A DNA stretch of 64,000 nucleotides from contig CM054141.1 in the NCBI GenBank assembly GCA_028751875.1, positions 63,825,711 to 63,889,710 of the forward strand, in the 5' to 3' direction. The notes beneath the pieces were generated by a model. The model was not told where the DNA came from. It saw only the letters and a program-made list of their open reading frames with translations, and made no database searches. The position numbers were made by a program, and so were the translations under genes. Shown here one piece after another: positions 10,037-20,490 of the stretch (the first letter of the stretch is position 1; each line of letters opens with the position of its first letter). The stretch is from Rapana venosa. Lineage: Eukaryota; Mollusca; Gastropoda; Neogastropoda; Muricidae.

Positions 10037-10234
10037 CAGGGTAGCCGGGTGGTTAGAGCGTTGCGCTCGCAATCTGACAGTTCATGCTCGAACCCGGATT
10101 CGAGCCCCTACCGAGATGCCCGTTTAGCGGGATTGTTCCTCTGGATTTCACATCAGTGACCACTCCGCTATCCTGAAAGCTCTTCAGGTGAGACTAAACC
10201 CAGGTGCCGTGTGCGAACGCACGCAGAACATCTT
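10037..10234 (+). mobile_element. tRNA-headed SINE, family B, 3'-truncated at a LINE junction
   Basis: The A-box-like TAGCCGGGTGG is at 10042-10052 and the B-box-like GGATTCGAGCCCC at 10096-10108. A GATGCCCGTTTAGCGGG stretch and GTGTGCGAACGCACGCAGAACATCTT follow. Family B copies elsewhere continue with GTGCAC..., but here the sequence switches at about 10234/10235 into LINE coding sequence. A poly-G run precedes the head. Confidence 0.8.
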
Positions 10235-11007
10235 CACTAGGCGACCATTTCATTTCTGATTTTATTTCTGAAAACAACAAAGATCTAACTTTTCTTACAG
10301 AAACTATGCTAAAACCACTAGGCCACGGACTTAAGATAAAACAGCTGACTCCAACTGGGTACAAAACTCTTTCTTTCCCCCGACTCTCCCGTGGAGGTGG
10401 CATTGCCATCATCTACAAAGACACTCTGCATACAACTCTTTCTATCTGTCACTCCATTCCTTTTTCACCGGAATCTTTCGAAGTCTGTAAACTCAACCTC
10501 ACCTTACCTGGCCACTCTGTTACTTTCGGTTGCCTTTACCGTCCGCCTCCCAACCGTAGAAACAATTTGACATCTTCAGTTTTCCACCAAGAGTTTCAGT
10601 CACTCCTTGACCATTACATCCTCTCTCCCAAGAAACTTATCATTCTTGGTGACTTTATCTTCCACTTCGACAACCAGACATCTCCTGATGTTAAGCGTCT
10701 TTCTCTTTCTTTGTCAAATCACTCCTTCCCAGCTGGTAAACGAGCCAACACACAGATCAGGTCACATTTTAGACTGCTTATTACCGATATTTCACAAGGT
10801 CTAGTCACATCTCAGTCTGTATCTGTCACTGACGAACTGCTCTCCGATCATTCTGCCATTCTTTTCTTTCTTAACATTGCAAAGCCTATCAGAAAGAAGA
10901 AGTGCATTACACGTCGCAACCTCAAGGCTATAGATATTCAAACTTTTCTATTCCAAGCTGCTGAACGCCTATCACAAACCCATGACCATACTGATCTTTC
11001 TAAACAC
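10235..11007 (+). pseudogene. LINE endonuclease domain, defective
   Basis: The reading frame runs from the SINE junction to the SINE insertion at 11020. Conserved active-site neighbourhoods LTET, GGGIAIIYK, YRPPP and SDH are readable. The Asn of GDFN is replaced by Ile. Between about 10700 and 10795 the conserved THRSGHILDCLL block is readable only in the other frame, so two compensating indels are present. Its N-terminus is missing. Confidence 0.8.
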
Positions 11008-11019
11008 TACAATACCGTC
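11008..11019. repeat. Target-site duplication, left copy
   Basis: TACAATACCGTC here and again at 11318-11329. It brackets the composite SINE exactly and restores the LINE frame (YNTV) when one copy is removed. Confidence 0.95.
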
Positions 11020-11317
11020 GGGGGACGGGATAGCTCAGTGGTCGGAGCACTCGCTTTCCCCCAGCCAAGTTAAGCAGCGTCGAGCGTGGTTACCACTTGG
11101 ATGGGTGACCGTTTGCGCGCCTTGGCTTCAGTACAGTTCCCCCAGTTCACCCAGCTGTAAATGGGTACCTGTCCTCTTTAGGGTCAGGGAAGGTAAAGCA
11201 GCGAGGGAGAGGAGATGGGCGCCGCCCTCAATACGCTGGCCCTAGAAAAGTGAGGTCTCTGACGCCTCGCTCCCCTACGACCTTATAGGTTATGGGACAC
11301 CTTTACCTTTACCTTTT
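11020..11317 (+). mobile_element. Composite SINE: tRNA-like A box plus 5S-rRNA-like body
   Basis: The 298 bp insert starts with GGGGACGGGATAGCTCAGTG, a tRNA A-box match. Within 35 bp it passes into AAGTTAAGCAGCGTCGAGCG and TGGTTACCACTTGGATGGG then TGACCG (about 11067-11112), which closely match the internal promoter (box A, IE, box C) of eukaryotic 5S rRNA. An unrelated body follows, then a tail of CACCTTTACCTTTACCTTT. The 12 bp direct repeats flanking it prove insertion into the LINE. Confidence 0.88.
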
Positions 11318-11329
11318 TACAATACCGTC
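11318..11329. repeat. Target-site duplication, right copy
   Basis: TACAATACCGTC, identical to 11008-11019. Confidence 0.95.
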
Positions 11330-13430
11330 CTCAGCCAACTCCTTGATGAGCATGCTCCTCCTACTGACCATCTCCTTCCTGATAGGCCATGTGCACCATG
11401 GTACAACCGTGACATCCTGGTCGCAAAACGCAAACGCCGACAACTAGAGCGGCAATGGCAAAAAACAAAAACTGAAATAAACAAACAGCTTTTTCGTAGA
11501 CAAATCAACAAAGTTAAAACCTTAATTCATTCAGCAAAAACAAAGTATTACTCTTCTCAAGTTCTTGATGCCACGTCTATAAAATCTCTCTTTCCCCCTC
11601 ACATCCACTCTTCTTGGATCTGCGAAGGCTAGCCCTTTGCCATCTATTCAAGACAACTCTGAACTTCCTTCTATGTTTTCTGCATTCTTCTCTGACAAAG
11701 TCCGCAACATTCGCTCCAGCTTGGATCAGACTCCTTTCCAGCCTGCAACTTCTGATCCCCAATTCTCTGGCACTCCTCTCCTTTCCTTTCATCCAGCAAG
11801 TGAGAAAGAAATCGACACAATTCTGAAAGGAATGACTATAAAATTATGTGATTTTGACTCCATACCTGCTTCTCTTTTCGCACATTGCCTGCCACAACTT
11901 ATACCCACTATCACAAAAATAGTAAACTCATCTCTTGTTTCTGGAAATGTTCCTTCAGCTCTAAAAACTGCTATAGTCACACCTCTACTCCGAAAGCATG
12001 ACCTTGACACCAACATTCTGAAGAAATATAGACCTGTTTCCAACCTACCGTTTATCTCTAAAGTCCTTGAAAAAGTAGTTCTCAAACAGGTCAACAACCA
12101 CCTTCTCTCCAACAATCTTCTTCCTGCTTTTCAGTCTGCCTATCGCGTCAACCACAGCACTGAAACTACCCTTGTCCACGCCTTAAACACACTTCTACTC
12201 GCTTCTGACTCAGGGAAAATCTCCCTTCTTACTCTACTCGAGTTATCAGAAGCCTTCGATACTACTGACCACTCTATTCTTCTCTCCCGTCTTCAAAAAA
12301 CCTTTGGTGTTACTGGTACAGCCCATACCTTGTTTAGTTCATACCTTACCGACCGATTCCAGACAGTCGCAGTAAACAAGATTCAGTCAGTACCTGCCAG
12401 ACTGGAATGTGGAGTTCCGCAGGGATCTTTTCTGGGCACTGTTCTTTTCACCCTCTACACTGCTCCACTGTCACATATAATTAACCGTCATCAGATCAAC
12501 CATCACTTTTATGCAGATGACTCTCAGATTCTTAGCAGCAACACTCATGAAAATCTGCCTTCTCTCTTTACAAACATGGCCCACTGCTTTTAAGATATCC
12601 AAAATTGGATGATACAGAACAAGTTACAGCTAAATGCAGATAATACGGAAACCATGCTTGTAGGGACCAAACACAAACTCTCTTCCATTACAACAGCTTC
12701 AATACAACCTGGCAATGCATCACTCCCTCTATCCACTGCTATGAAGTATCTAGGGATCATTATTAACAACACACTCTCTATGCAAAAATTAATCACCCAG
12801 ACCTGCCAGTCGTGTTACTATCAGTTACGGCGTATTAGTGCAATTCGAAAGTACTTGTCCACAGATGCAACATCCAAACTCATTACGTCTCCCATTCTTT
12901 CATGTCTGGACTATTGCAATTCTCTTTTGTCTGGTCTGCCAGCATCATCAATCCACTTCCTTCAACGTATACAAAACTCTGCAGCTCGATTTGTCCTCAG
13001 AAAGAAACAAATCTGAGCACATTACCCCTCTCTTGCGATCTCTCCACTGGCTGCCTGTGCCACAGAGAGTAAACTATAACATCAGTACCCTCTGTTACAA
13101 ATGTCTCCACAAAACGGCACCCTCCTACCTCTGTGAATGTCTTCACTTGTACACTCCTTCTCGTTCTTTCCGCTCTGCCGCAGATACCTTGTCCTTACGA
13201 ATACCTAGATTCAACGAATCCACCGTCGGCCGTCGCTCTTTCTCTATTTCTGGTCCATCGATCTCGAATGACCTCCCTCTCTGTCTCTCCGCCAAAATCC
13301 ATCTTATGACACTTTTAAATCCAGTCTCAAGATATATTATTTCAAACCTAAGATTTTCCTCTCCAGCTTCATCTCATAGCTTTTCCCTGCCTTTAACAGC
13401 CAAGATTCTATCCACCTGCCAGGGTGTGTG
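11330..13430 (+). pseudogene. LINE reverse transcriptase and C-terminal domain, defective
   Basis: Linker sequence (11330-11600) leads into a frame from 11637. RT motifs in order: YRPVSNLPFISKVLEK (about 12028-12075), FQSAYR, the motif A block LLELSEAFD, GVPQGS and FYADD. After the stop at 12591 the same frame continues with a NKLQLNADNTETMLVG block and a KYLGI block. The rest, RSLHWLPVPQRV to the SISGPSISNDLP block, is in the next frame from about 13005. Typical CR1/L2 C-terminal order; non-functional. Confidence 0.85.
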
Positions 13431-13465
<35 letters not shown>

Positions 13466-13595
13466 CATGCGTGCGTGCACATTTGGACTTGATGGAACTA
13501 TTAATTGTTACTGGTTGAATGACTGTGTAAGAATGAGTTGAGTGCAAGCGCTTTGATTTGTCTCTTCAAGATATAGCGCTATCTAAATTCCATTT

Positions 13596-13637
<42 letters not shown>

Positions 13638-13638
13638 T
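13431..13638 (+). repeat. LINE 3' UTR with internal (TG)n and (ATC)n tail
   Basis: The TG run (about 13435-13461) is followed by GCGTGCATGCGTGCGTGC and about 80 bp of unique sequence. GAGTGCAAGCGCTTTGATTT, then AGCGCTATCTAAATTCCATT and (TCA)n follow. The same layout appears inverted at 30278-30600. Confidence 0.8.
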
Positions 13639-13814
13639 TGCGCAGAATGAATACAAAGACTTCCAACAGAGTTCAGTGTCAGCAGACAGCTCCTTCCTTG
13701 TTTTCTTCCTTTTCTCCTTAACATCCTAAGGGGTGGTGTGGCACTGCACTTCCATTTTGCAGGCCATCGTCTCTTGGGCAAGCTGAACCTTTCAGAGCCC
13801 ACGCTTTTCCCGGA

Positions 13815-14095
13815 ACAGGATGCATGCTGGGTATGTGTTTGTTTTTATAACCCATTGAAAGCTGACATGAATTGCAGGATCTTTAACGCGCATATTCAAT
13901 CTTCGGCACGAGTATATACACGACGGGAATAAAAGCACTGATAGGAATGAACTTTATTTTGACGCGGGGAGATCGACAAAAAAATCCCTTCCCTTATTTC
14001 ATCAGACCTCGCTGCCGAGATTCGAACCCACGACTTGATGGACCCATGAGAGGACGTCAAACGTTTTCATCCACAGAGCTATGGCATTTGTCGTA
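13815..14095 (-). mobile_element. tRNA-headed SINE, family C
   Basis: On the minus strand the B box GTGGGTTCGAATCTCGGCAG (around 14012-14031) follows CATGGGTCCATCAA. Downstream come TTCCCGTCGTGTATATAC, GTTAAAGATCCTGCAATTCA and CACATACCCAGCATGCATCC. A second copy lies at 23030-23370 (+). Confidence 0.78.
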
Positions 14096-14224
14096 GTGTG
14101 GTTCTACTACACGCCAAAATACCAATATCGCCAAACTGTAAGCCACCCCTAAACCCAGCCAACATGGGCCATCTCCCACTAATCGGATTCTTCATCGTTC
14201 TTCGGGGATCTGTTAACATGAAGC

Positions 14225-14350
14225 GGGACAAGCCGGACAGTCCATAACATGCCACGTTCGTGGTGTCGTTAAATGGTTTCCTTGTCGCTTACTAGTTCTA
14301 GACATTCAGCATTCAGCTGCGCGAACCCTGTCCATAAGTAACCATACATT
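14225..14350 (-). repeat. Dispersed repeat D, minus copy
   Basis: On the minus strand it reads GGACAGGGTTCGCGCAGCTG, then CTAGTAAGCGACAAGGAAACC and ATTTAACGACACCACGAACG. The motif set recurs at 14745, 19565 and 22135 on the plus strand. Function unknown. Confidence 0.65.
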
Positions 14351-14734
14351 TTTTTAAAACTGCTTAGCACATTGCCTTTATATCAACACATATGTAATCA
14401 CGACACTTACTAACGGTGATAAAAAGATATCAATAGAATACAAACTCAGTTGATACTGCGAATACAGAGTAAATCCTCACTTTACCGGGGTAAATCGTTT
14501 AATTTGATCCAAATTGCATACCCACAAGATTCAAGATTTATTTGAAGAATTCCCACACCCCCGCCATCAGGGGTACATGAATATTTAACAACACAGAAAT
14601 AATGGAAACTGTTAGATTTAAATCGTTTGTCATGCAATTTTGAGGTCAAGAGTGATGCATTTAAGTTGAACGCATACATTTCTTACACACAATTAAGGTA
14701 CGCAGTATTCCATACAAATTTCCAGACCAGGAAG

Positions 14735-15090
14735 GAACAGTTCTTATCTCTGTACAGCCTGACCAGTTTATGACAACAACCACTTAACGACATCACACAC
14801 GTTCTTGTTTGTGGGAGAGAGACTGAGCGGCAAAGAGATAACCAAGAACGAGGGCAGAGGATAGAATTGAAATAATGGAAAAAAAAGAGTGCGTATCAAA
14901 GAGTAGGTGACAAAGCATAGAGTGGGATGCCTCGTGGCATATTGTGACAATGGGGGTGGGGGTGGGAGTGGGATGGGTAGGGGTATGGAGGCCCTGGGAG
15001 ACGGAGATTTAGGTTGGTGTAAAGGGCTAAAAGTGAACTCTGTTTCTGCAGGACGCAAAACTAGTTCATTCACGCAAGCGACAGACTAGA
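14735..15090 (+). repeat. Dispersed repeat D with a longer 3' part
   Basis: CCACTTAACGACATCACACACG is followed by TTCTTGTTTGTGGGAGAGAGACTGAG. A G-rich block containing GTGACAAAGCATAGAGTGGGAT and then GACGCAAAACTAGTTC follows. The later blocks match 25505-25860 in the same order. Confidence 0.65.
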
Positions 15091-15119
15091 ACGCATGCAT
15101 GCTAGCACACAAAACGCCT

Positions 15120-15257
15120 TCTACACCTACGCACGTACGCACACACACACATAAACACGGACACATACACACACACAAACACGCGTGCGCGCGCGCACAT
15201 ATAGACAGATGCACATGTAGGCAAGCGGGCTTGCGTACACACCACACACAACACACA

Positions 15258-15353
<96 letters not shown>

Positions 15354-15370
15354 CACACACACACACACGA
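15120..15370 (+). repeat. (AC)n microsatellite
   Basis: About 120 bp of nearly pure AC (15245-15368) preceded by mixed AC/GCAC units. It is followed by GATTCAAGATGCAT, which also follows the next AC tract at 15757-15772. Confidence 0.95.
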
Positions 15371-15587
15371 TTCAAGATGCATGAAGGATTTCAGGACACA
15401 AAACTTAAGTATGACATAATGATAATATGATTAGCATCAACAAACTCATTTTCAACACTGCATTTGACAGACATGGACATGTTGTCAACCATTAATCATC
15501 CATTTCACGCAACTTTACTCTTGACTCATAAATGTACTCCGTTTTAGTAACGTCTTTCTGTCTGAAGCAAACAAATTACAAAATGTG

Positions 15588-15624
15588 ACACACACACGCA
15601 CGCACGCACACGTGCGCGCGCGCA

Positions 15625-15669
<45 letters not shown>

Positions 15670-15755
15670 ACACACACACACGCACACACACTTGCACTGT
15701 ATACCCCTTTTAAGTGAACAGACCTAAAATCAGAGACACACACATACACATACAC
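15588..15755 (+). repeat. (CA)n microsatellites followed by GATTCAAGATGCAT
   Basis: CA runs at 15588-15690 and 15737-15757 share the flank GATTCAAGATGCAT with the tract ending at 15368. This suggests duplication of the microsatellite with its flank, or a shared element end. Confidence 0.85.
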
Positions 15756-15944
15756 ACATGATTCAAGATGCATTTAACCTTTGAATACTCCTTCATTATG
15801 TCTTTTATTATGCATTTTGTTATCATCTATGTATGAGCTCTTCTTCTCTCTTTCTTCTATACAAATAGCACGCAGAGAACAAAATAGTGGAGCTGTACCA
15901 TGATGTTATACAATACCCAGACAAAGTGGCTGCACATTTTTGCG

Positions 15945-16660
15945 CACTCCATTCCACTCCACTCCACATCCCTCCCTCCACCCCCCGACTTCACTTCATT
16001 CCATTCCACTTCACTCCACTTCACTCCACTCCACTCCACTTTACTCCACTCCACTCCACTTCACTCCACTTCACTCCACTTCACTTCACTCCACTCCACT
16101 TTACCCACTTCACTTCACTCCACTCCACTTACTCCACTTCACTTTCACTCCACTCCACCCCACTTCACTCCACGCCACTTTACTCCACTCACTCATCACC
16201 ACTTCACTCCACTCATTCCACTCCACTCTACTTCACTCCACTCCACTTCACTCCACTCCACTTCACTTCACTCCACTCCACTCACTTCACTCCACTCCAC
16301 TTCACTCCTTCACTCCACTTCACTCACTTCATCACTCCACCCACTTCACTCCACTCCACTCCACTCATTCACTCCTTCACTCCACTTCCACTCCACTCAC
16401 TTCACTCCACTCCACTTCACTCCACTTCACTCCACTCCACTCCACTCCACTTAACTCCCACTCCACTTCACTTCACTTCACTCCACTCCACTTCACTCCA
16501 TTTCACTGCACTCCACTCCACTCCACTTCACTCCACTCCACTCCACTACTTCACTCCACTCTCCACTTCACTCCACTCCACTCCACTTCACTCCCTCACT
16601 TCACTCTCACTTCCACTTCACTTTCTCCATCACTCCACTTACCACTCCATTCAATTAACT
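15945..16660 (+). repeat. Pentanucleotide satellite (CACTC/CACTT)n
   Basis: About 700 bp built from CACTC and CACTT, often alternating as a 10 bp CACTCCACTT unit. The long Ser/His/Leu/Pro frames through it are repeat artefacts. It lies immediately upstream of repeat E, as does the (CTACA)n satellite at 26798-26978. Confidence 0.95.
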
Positions 16661-16929
16661 ATTCACATCCACTCGCAACTTACTCAAGCAATCAACTTGA
16701 TACATAACACTCAACTCTACGTCACTACTCGCAACACTCTTCAGTTAATTAACTATGCTATACATTAGAACATTAAAACAAGATAGCAACTTTTAACATA
16801 AAGCAATGCAACTTTGAACATAAAGCAATGCAACTTCGAGTGACTTATGGAACGGTCTTTTCTAGTTAAAGGGTGTGAAGGCGATACTTGCTAATGACAA
16901 TTATGAAACATTAAACACATAAGATTAAA

Positions 16930-17300
16930 AAGAAATATTCACATCAAAATCAGAACTAGCAGAAATGTTTTGTGCATGAAAAATCCCAAGGCTCCGTCAC
17001 TTACTCTGCTGATTTAAAGTTACTTCTCTTCTCTCTTGGGATTCGGGGTTTTTCCTTTATTTCCTTTCCCGGTTTTTTTTCCACCCTAGCAGGGCCTCAG
17101 CTGTGACGTGTTTTACTGGTCTCTCTAGAAACAGACGTGAAGAAGCGCTATCAATTATGCCGTGGCCGTGGTGAACAGTTGTGGTGTGGCCGTGATTTGT
17201 AGTCCTGGATTTATTAAAAAGAACGCAAAGGAGACGAAGCATTTTAAAAAATATTTTAATGAAGAAAGCAAGTCTATCTATGTTCATTTCTCATTTCTTT
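16930..17300 (+). repeat. Dispersed repeat E, copy 1
   Basis: ATTCACATCAAAATCAGAAC, then CACCCTAGCAGGGCCTCAGC then TGTGACGTGTTTT, ATCAATTAT, GTGGTGAACAG, GATTTATTAAAAAG and CATTTTAA follow in order. The same order is seen at 27038-27480; a short piece is at 22225-22345. Confidence 0.75.
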
Positions 17301-17617
17301 GTTACAAACCATTTATTGAAGCAATTGACTATTCATTCATTCTGTCAATCAGTCAGCTTGCCAGACAGCTTGTCACTTTCTTTCTTGCATGTTTGACGCT
17401 GATAGCATCAAAGAAAGCAGAGCACACATCCCTGCCACATGCACATGGTCATAAAACTTGGACCTCAAAAGCATTGCGTATTCCTACTTACTGATCATTG
17501 ATGATCAGTTTATCTAAAACTTGGATCTGATGTCCCTTCAAGATCTGGTCTGAGGGCAGCCTATTGTTGAGCTTTTTGTGAGTTTTAGGGCTTACAACAA
17601 TGAAAGTGATAAGATGT

Positions 17618-17905
17618 CTACTTTGTGGGGTTCTGGGGCCTTGTCCTTGGCCCAAAAGGTGTCAGAGTCACCACTTTGGGCGGACCTTTCACCAAGTTGA
17701 CCTGCATGACGACGTTGTTTTTGTTGTCATTAAAGATCGGGTTAAAGACTATCTCCTGTATGCTGACAAGATGTAGCAACACAGAATACCATTTCAGTAC
17801 AGCATGGCCTCCTGAAGGCGGCAGCTACACGACATCCCCAATACTGATGGCTGTCTTTTGATCGTAGGCAATGGTGTCCTGCTTTTGTTGTCACTATCCA
17901 ACACA
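17618..17905 (-). pseudogene. Decayed coding-like frame of unknown origin
   Basis: The minus strand reads as protein-like sequence with ordinary amino-acid composition. It includes DTIAYDQKTAISIGDVV, then one stop (17825-17827), then LPPSGGHAVLKWYS, EIVFNPIFNDNKNNVVMQV and NLVKGPPKVVTLTPFGPR, ending at a stop at 17618-17620. Upstream of it are two more stops near 17877-17882. I do not recognise the family. It may be an old exon, a processed pseudogene or part of an unidentified transposon. Confidence 0.35.
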
Positions 17906-17988
17906 TTCAAAGAGGTCCATCCAGCTGCAGTGCTGGCCTGGTTCCTTTGATGGGTCTTACAATGGCCAGCTGCCCTGCCTGGTGATTG

Positions 17989-17993
<5 letters not shown>

Positions 17994-18081
<88 letters not shown>
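17994..18081 (+). repeat. (CT)n microsatellite
   Basis: About 85 bp of pure CT. Confidence 0.96.
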
Positions 18082-18085
<4 letters not shown>

Positions 18086-18249
18086 GCATTTACAATGTGT
18101 AGATGTTCAATTTTATGACTTAAGTTTGGGAGTTTTTTGTTTTTGTTTGTTTGTTTCTTTTTGTTTGTTTTTCTTTTCCTTTTCGTCTTTATTTTTTGTT
18201 TGTTTAAAGTTTTTTTCTTCCTGTGTTTTTACTGTGTAAGCGTATGAGT

Positions 18250-18362
18250 ATTGGGTTTATTATTAAGATGTAGTCCTATGGGCGGGGACTGGATGTAAAA
18301 AAGCATACGAGTGCTTATTCATTATCCTCGAAATAAAAGAATTTGTCATTGTCATTGTCTCT
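18250..18362 (+). repeat. Retroelement 3' end with (TTGTCA)n tail
   Basis: GGTTTATTATTAAGATGTAG, a GGGGACTGGATGTAAAAAAG stretch, then AATAAAAGAATTTGTCATTGTCATTGTC. An AATAAA followed by a short tandem tail is typical of mollusc LINE or SINE ends. Its 5' half matches 6179-6221. Confidence 0.6.
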
Positions 18363-18520
18363 CTCTCACACAAACATACACTCACACATACGCTTTCGCG
18401 TGCGCACACATACGTGCACGTGCGCGCACACACATACGCACACACATAGGCACGCATGCACACAGACACACAGAAAGACCGAGACACAAAGACACACACA
18501 CACAAATTAGTATAAAACAT
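18362..18520 (+). repeat. (CA)n-rich microsatellite
   Basis: CACA, GCGCACAC and CACAGA units; degenerate. Confidence 0.85.
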
Positions 18521-18535
18521 CATCACAGACATTAG

Positions 18536-18760
18536 CAGAAATCGCAGGCACAGATGTTACACTGATACACAGGGACTCTGGTATGCAGCAGTGGCATATA
18601 CACAGCTGTCAGGAGGCCATTCGTCTCTACCCACAACATCAGAGAGGCCAGGAAGGAACGTAACTGTAGTCTAATGCATCACTGAGACTGCTGGGAAATG
18701 TTCCAGCCCTGGGAGATATGTGGTTGTATGGTATATAAGCCCTTGCAGATTGAGACAAAG
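18536..18760 (+). repeat. Dispersed repeat F, copy 1
   Basis: TACACTGATACACAGGGACT, then CAGCTGTCAGGAGGCCATTCGT, GAGGCCAGGAAGGAACGTAACT and CTAATGCATCACTGAGACTG. These blocks recur in order at 22760-22950 with an (AGC)n run inserted. Confidence 0.65.
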
Positions 18761-18844
18761 AACTGTGTACATGTTTGTGTGGGGGAAAGGGACTGAGGCT
18801 TGAATTACAAATTGCTTGGTGATAAAATGTTTTTAAAGTAAACT

Positions 18845-19100
18845 TTTTTTCGAAAGCACTCAGAACATCTTGTGCACACCTTAAAACCCGTTCTGACTTT
18901 CGAAAGAGTAGGTCACTGGTGTTGGTAAGAGAGCATGACATAACAAACAAACAAATACAATAAGAGACCACATGCACACTGGTGTCGTGTTTAGACATTA
19001 TCTCCGAAGTCGGAATTCGGCTACCTTAATGGTGGCCAAAAAACCAAACGGTCGCATACCCCCCAAAACCCTCACCATTAATTGTGAAGTTCCATTCTAA
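18845..19100 (+). mobile_element. SINE family B, 3' half with shared 3' module
   Basis: CTCAGAACATCTTGTGCACACC, then TTAAAACCCGTTCTGACTTTCGAAAGAGTAGG (family B). After a short gap come TCCGAAGTCGGAATTCGGCTACC, TGGTGG and ACGGTCGCATA. This last module is also found after the family C copy at 23030. Confidence 0.65.
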
Positions 19101-20080
19101 AATGGTGGTTGGGTCTGGTACTTATTAAAAGACCAAAAACATGTCTGATAAGTTAAGGAAATGGGAGGTACATCCAAAAACCATGTTGAAGCATGAGAAT
19201 GTCTTTTGATGACAGGGAACAACTAAAATGAATGTATTTTTTCGTTTAAATTTTAAACTAGTTCAGATGTTCCTTACAGCACAGAAAAATATCCCCTACC
19301 TCCCGCCCTCTACAAACAAACCATACAAAGAAACTCCTCTCCTTATAGCAAACCAAAATTTTCAAAAGAAGAAAGAGGAGGCAAGAAAGAAAGAGGAGGA
19401 GCAGGAGGAGCAGGAGGAGGAGCTGAAGAAGAAGATCAGCAACAACAAAAAGAGAAGGAATTAACCTTACAGTACACATGTATAATACACGAGGCCTGAC
19501 ATTGATTTGAATGACAGCAAACTGTAAAGTCAAAGCAGTTCAAAAATAATTCGACGTTTTGTTTGTACCGGGTTGGCGCAGTTGAACGCCCTAATCCAGT
19601 TAGCGACAAGAAAACTACTTAGCGACATAACGCACGTGACCTGCAGCTCTCACAAACACTCAATACTCCCATGACAAAATCCTTGTATACATAGCTGAGT
19701 CACTGAATCAAACTAAACTCTGATCACTGCCTTGGGACTGATGAAAAACAGGATTATAGCCATCACACTGATGACCACAATGCTGTCTGAAGAAGTAAAA
19801 AATAGACTGAGAAAGAGAAGACAGAAGGTATTAAAGGCTGAAATTGAGATTGTGTGTTATGTAGCCAGAAAGTTAAAGATAAATAAAAGTAACATTTGTT
19901 GATAACATCCCATACAATAACATGAAACAATGTCTAGAGGCTTGTAATTGATTTGCCAAACTTCTATTCCGTTTTTGTTTTATTTGTTGTTGTTGGTTTT
20001 TTATTTTACAGAAGGTGTCAACTTCTGTTCCGTTTTTGTTTGTTTGTTGTTGTTGTTTTTAGAGAAGGTGTCACTAAGTT
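19100..20080. other. Non-coding stretch with an (AGG)n/(GAA)-rich patch and a repeat D fragment
   Basis: A purine-rich AAGAGGAGG...GAGGAG tract is at about 19366-19436. A repeat D fragment with CAGTTAGCGACAAGAAAACT at 19596-19615 and CTTAGCGACATAACGCACG follows. A CCTTGGGACTG motif near 19730 recurs near 20276. No gene seen. Confidence 0.5.
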
Positions 20081-20490
20081 ATGCTGGGCTGGTTTGGGTG
20101 GTCTCTGACCTGTCGGGGATGTGGGGCTAGGGGGAGGTTGGAAAGATGGCGGCGTGTCCACCATCAGACCAGTTCTTGCATACATGTGCACTGTCGTCCT
20201 GTAAAACCATCTCCCTGCTTCACTGAGAGATCCTGGTTTACACGGACAAGTTCTTTAATCAAATTCTGAACATCGCCTTGGGACTGCGGGGCGAGAAGTG
20301 TCCACAGCCACATTGTGCCAGACAGCCTGTTGTCTGTTGAACAAAGGGGGGATATGGATAGCAGGCAGCCACATATCGGCAAATCCTGGTACAGGACATT
20401 GTGTGTCGTGATGCTGGAGGTGTGAGTAAAAAGGCTCGCTCATCAGAGACCTGGGTTCACGTCTGCCTCGTCCATTAACAAACATGTTTC
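20080..20490 (-). other. Short coding-like frames of unknown origin
   Basis: The minus strand has overlapping frames including SEPFYSHLQHHD, ADMWLPAIHIPPLFNRQQA, then in another frame GDVQNLIKELVRVNQDLSV. Composition looks protein-like but there is no recognised domain, splice structure or start context. It could be a decayed transposon. Confidence 0.25.

Larger units (their letters stand above)
10235..13638 (+). mobile_element. CR1/L2-like non-LTR retrotransposon, nearly complete but inactive
   Basis: An apurinic-type endonuclease is followed by a reverse transcriptase and a conserved C-terminal domain. Endonuclease signatures are LTET, GGGIAIIYK, YRPPP, a GDFI box (10648-10659) and SDHSAI. 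RT signatures are YRPVSNLPF, GVPQGS (12411-12428) and YADD (12510-12521). The 3' UTR has a (TG)n tract, an AGCGCTATCTAAATTCCATT end and an (ATC)n tail. It is broken many ways: a SINE at 11020-11317, paired frameshifts near 10700 and 10795, a frameshift near 11600, a stop at 12591-12593 and a frameshift near 13005. The usual catalytic GDFN is GDFI, and the first Asp of RT motif A is Glu (12240-12242). The clade assignment comes from motif memory and could be off within the Jockey/CR1 group. Confidence 0.85.

Noticed and set aside
11020..11120. Genuine 5S rRNA or tRNA gene
   Set aside because: Only the promoter-like parts are present, joined to each other and to a SINE body, and the whole is flanked by a target-site duplication.
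15887..16768. Plus-strand frames up to 293 codons rich in Ser, His, Leu, Pro
   Set aside because: All three frames are open through the CACTC pentanucleotide array, which lacks stops in any frame.
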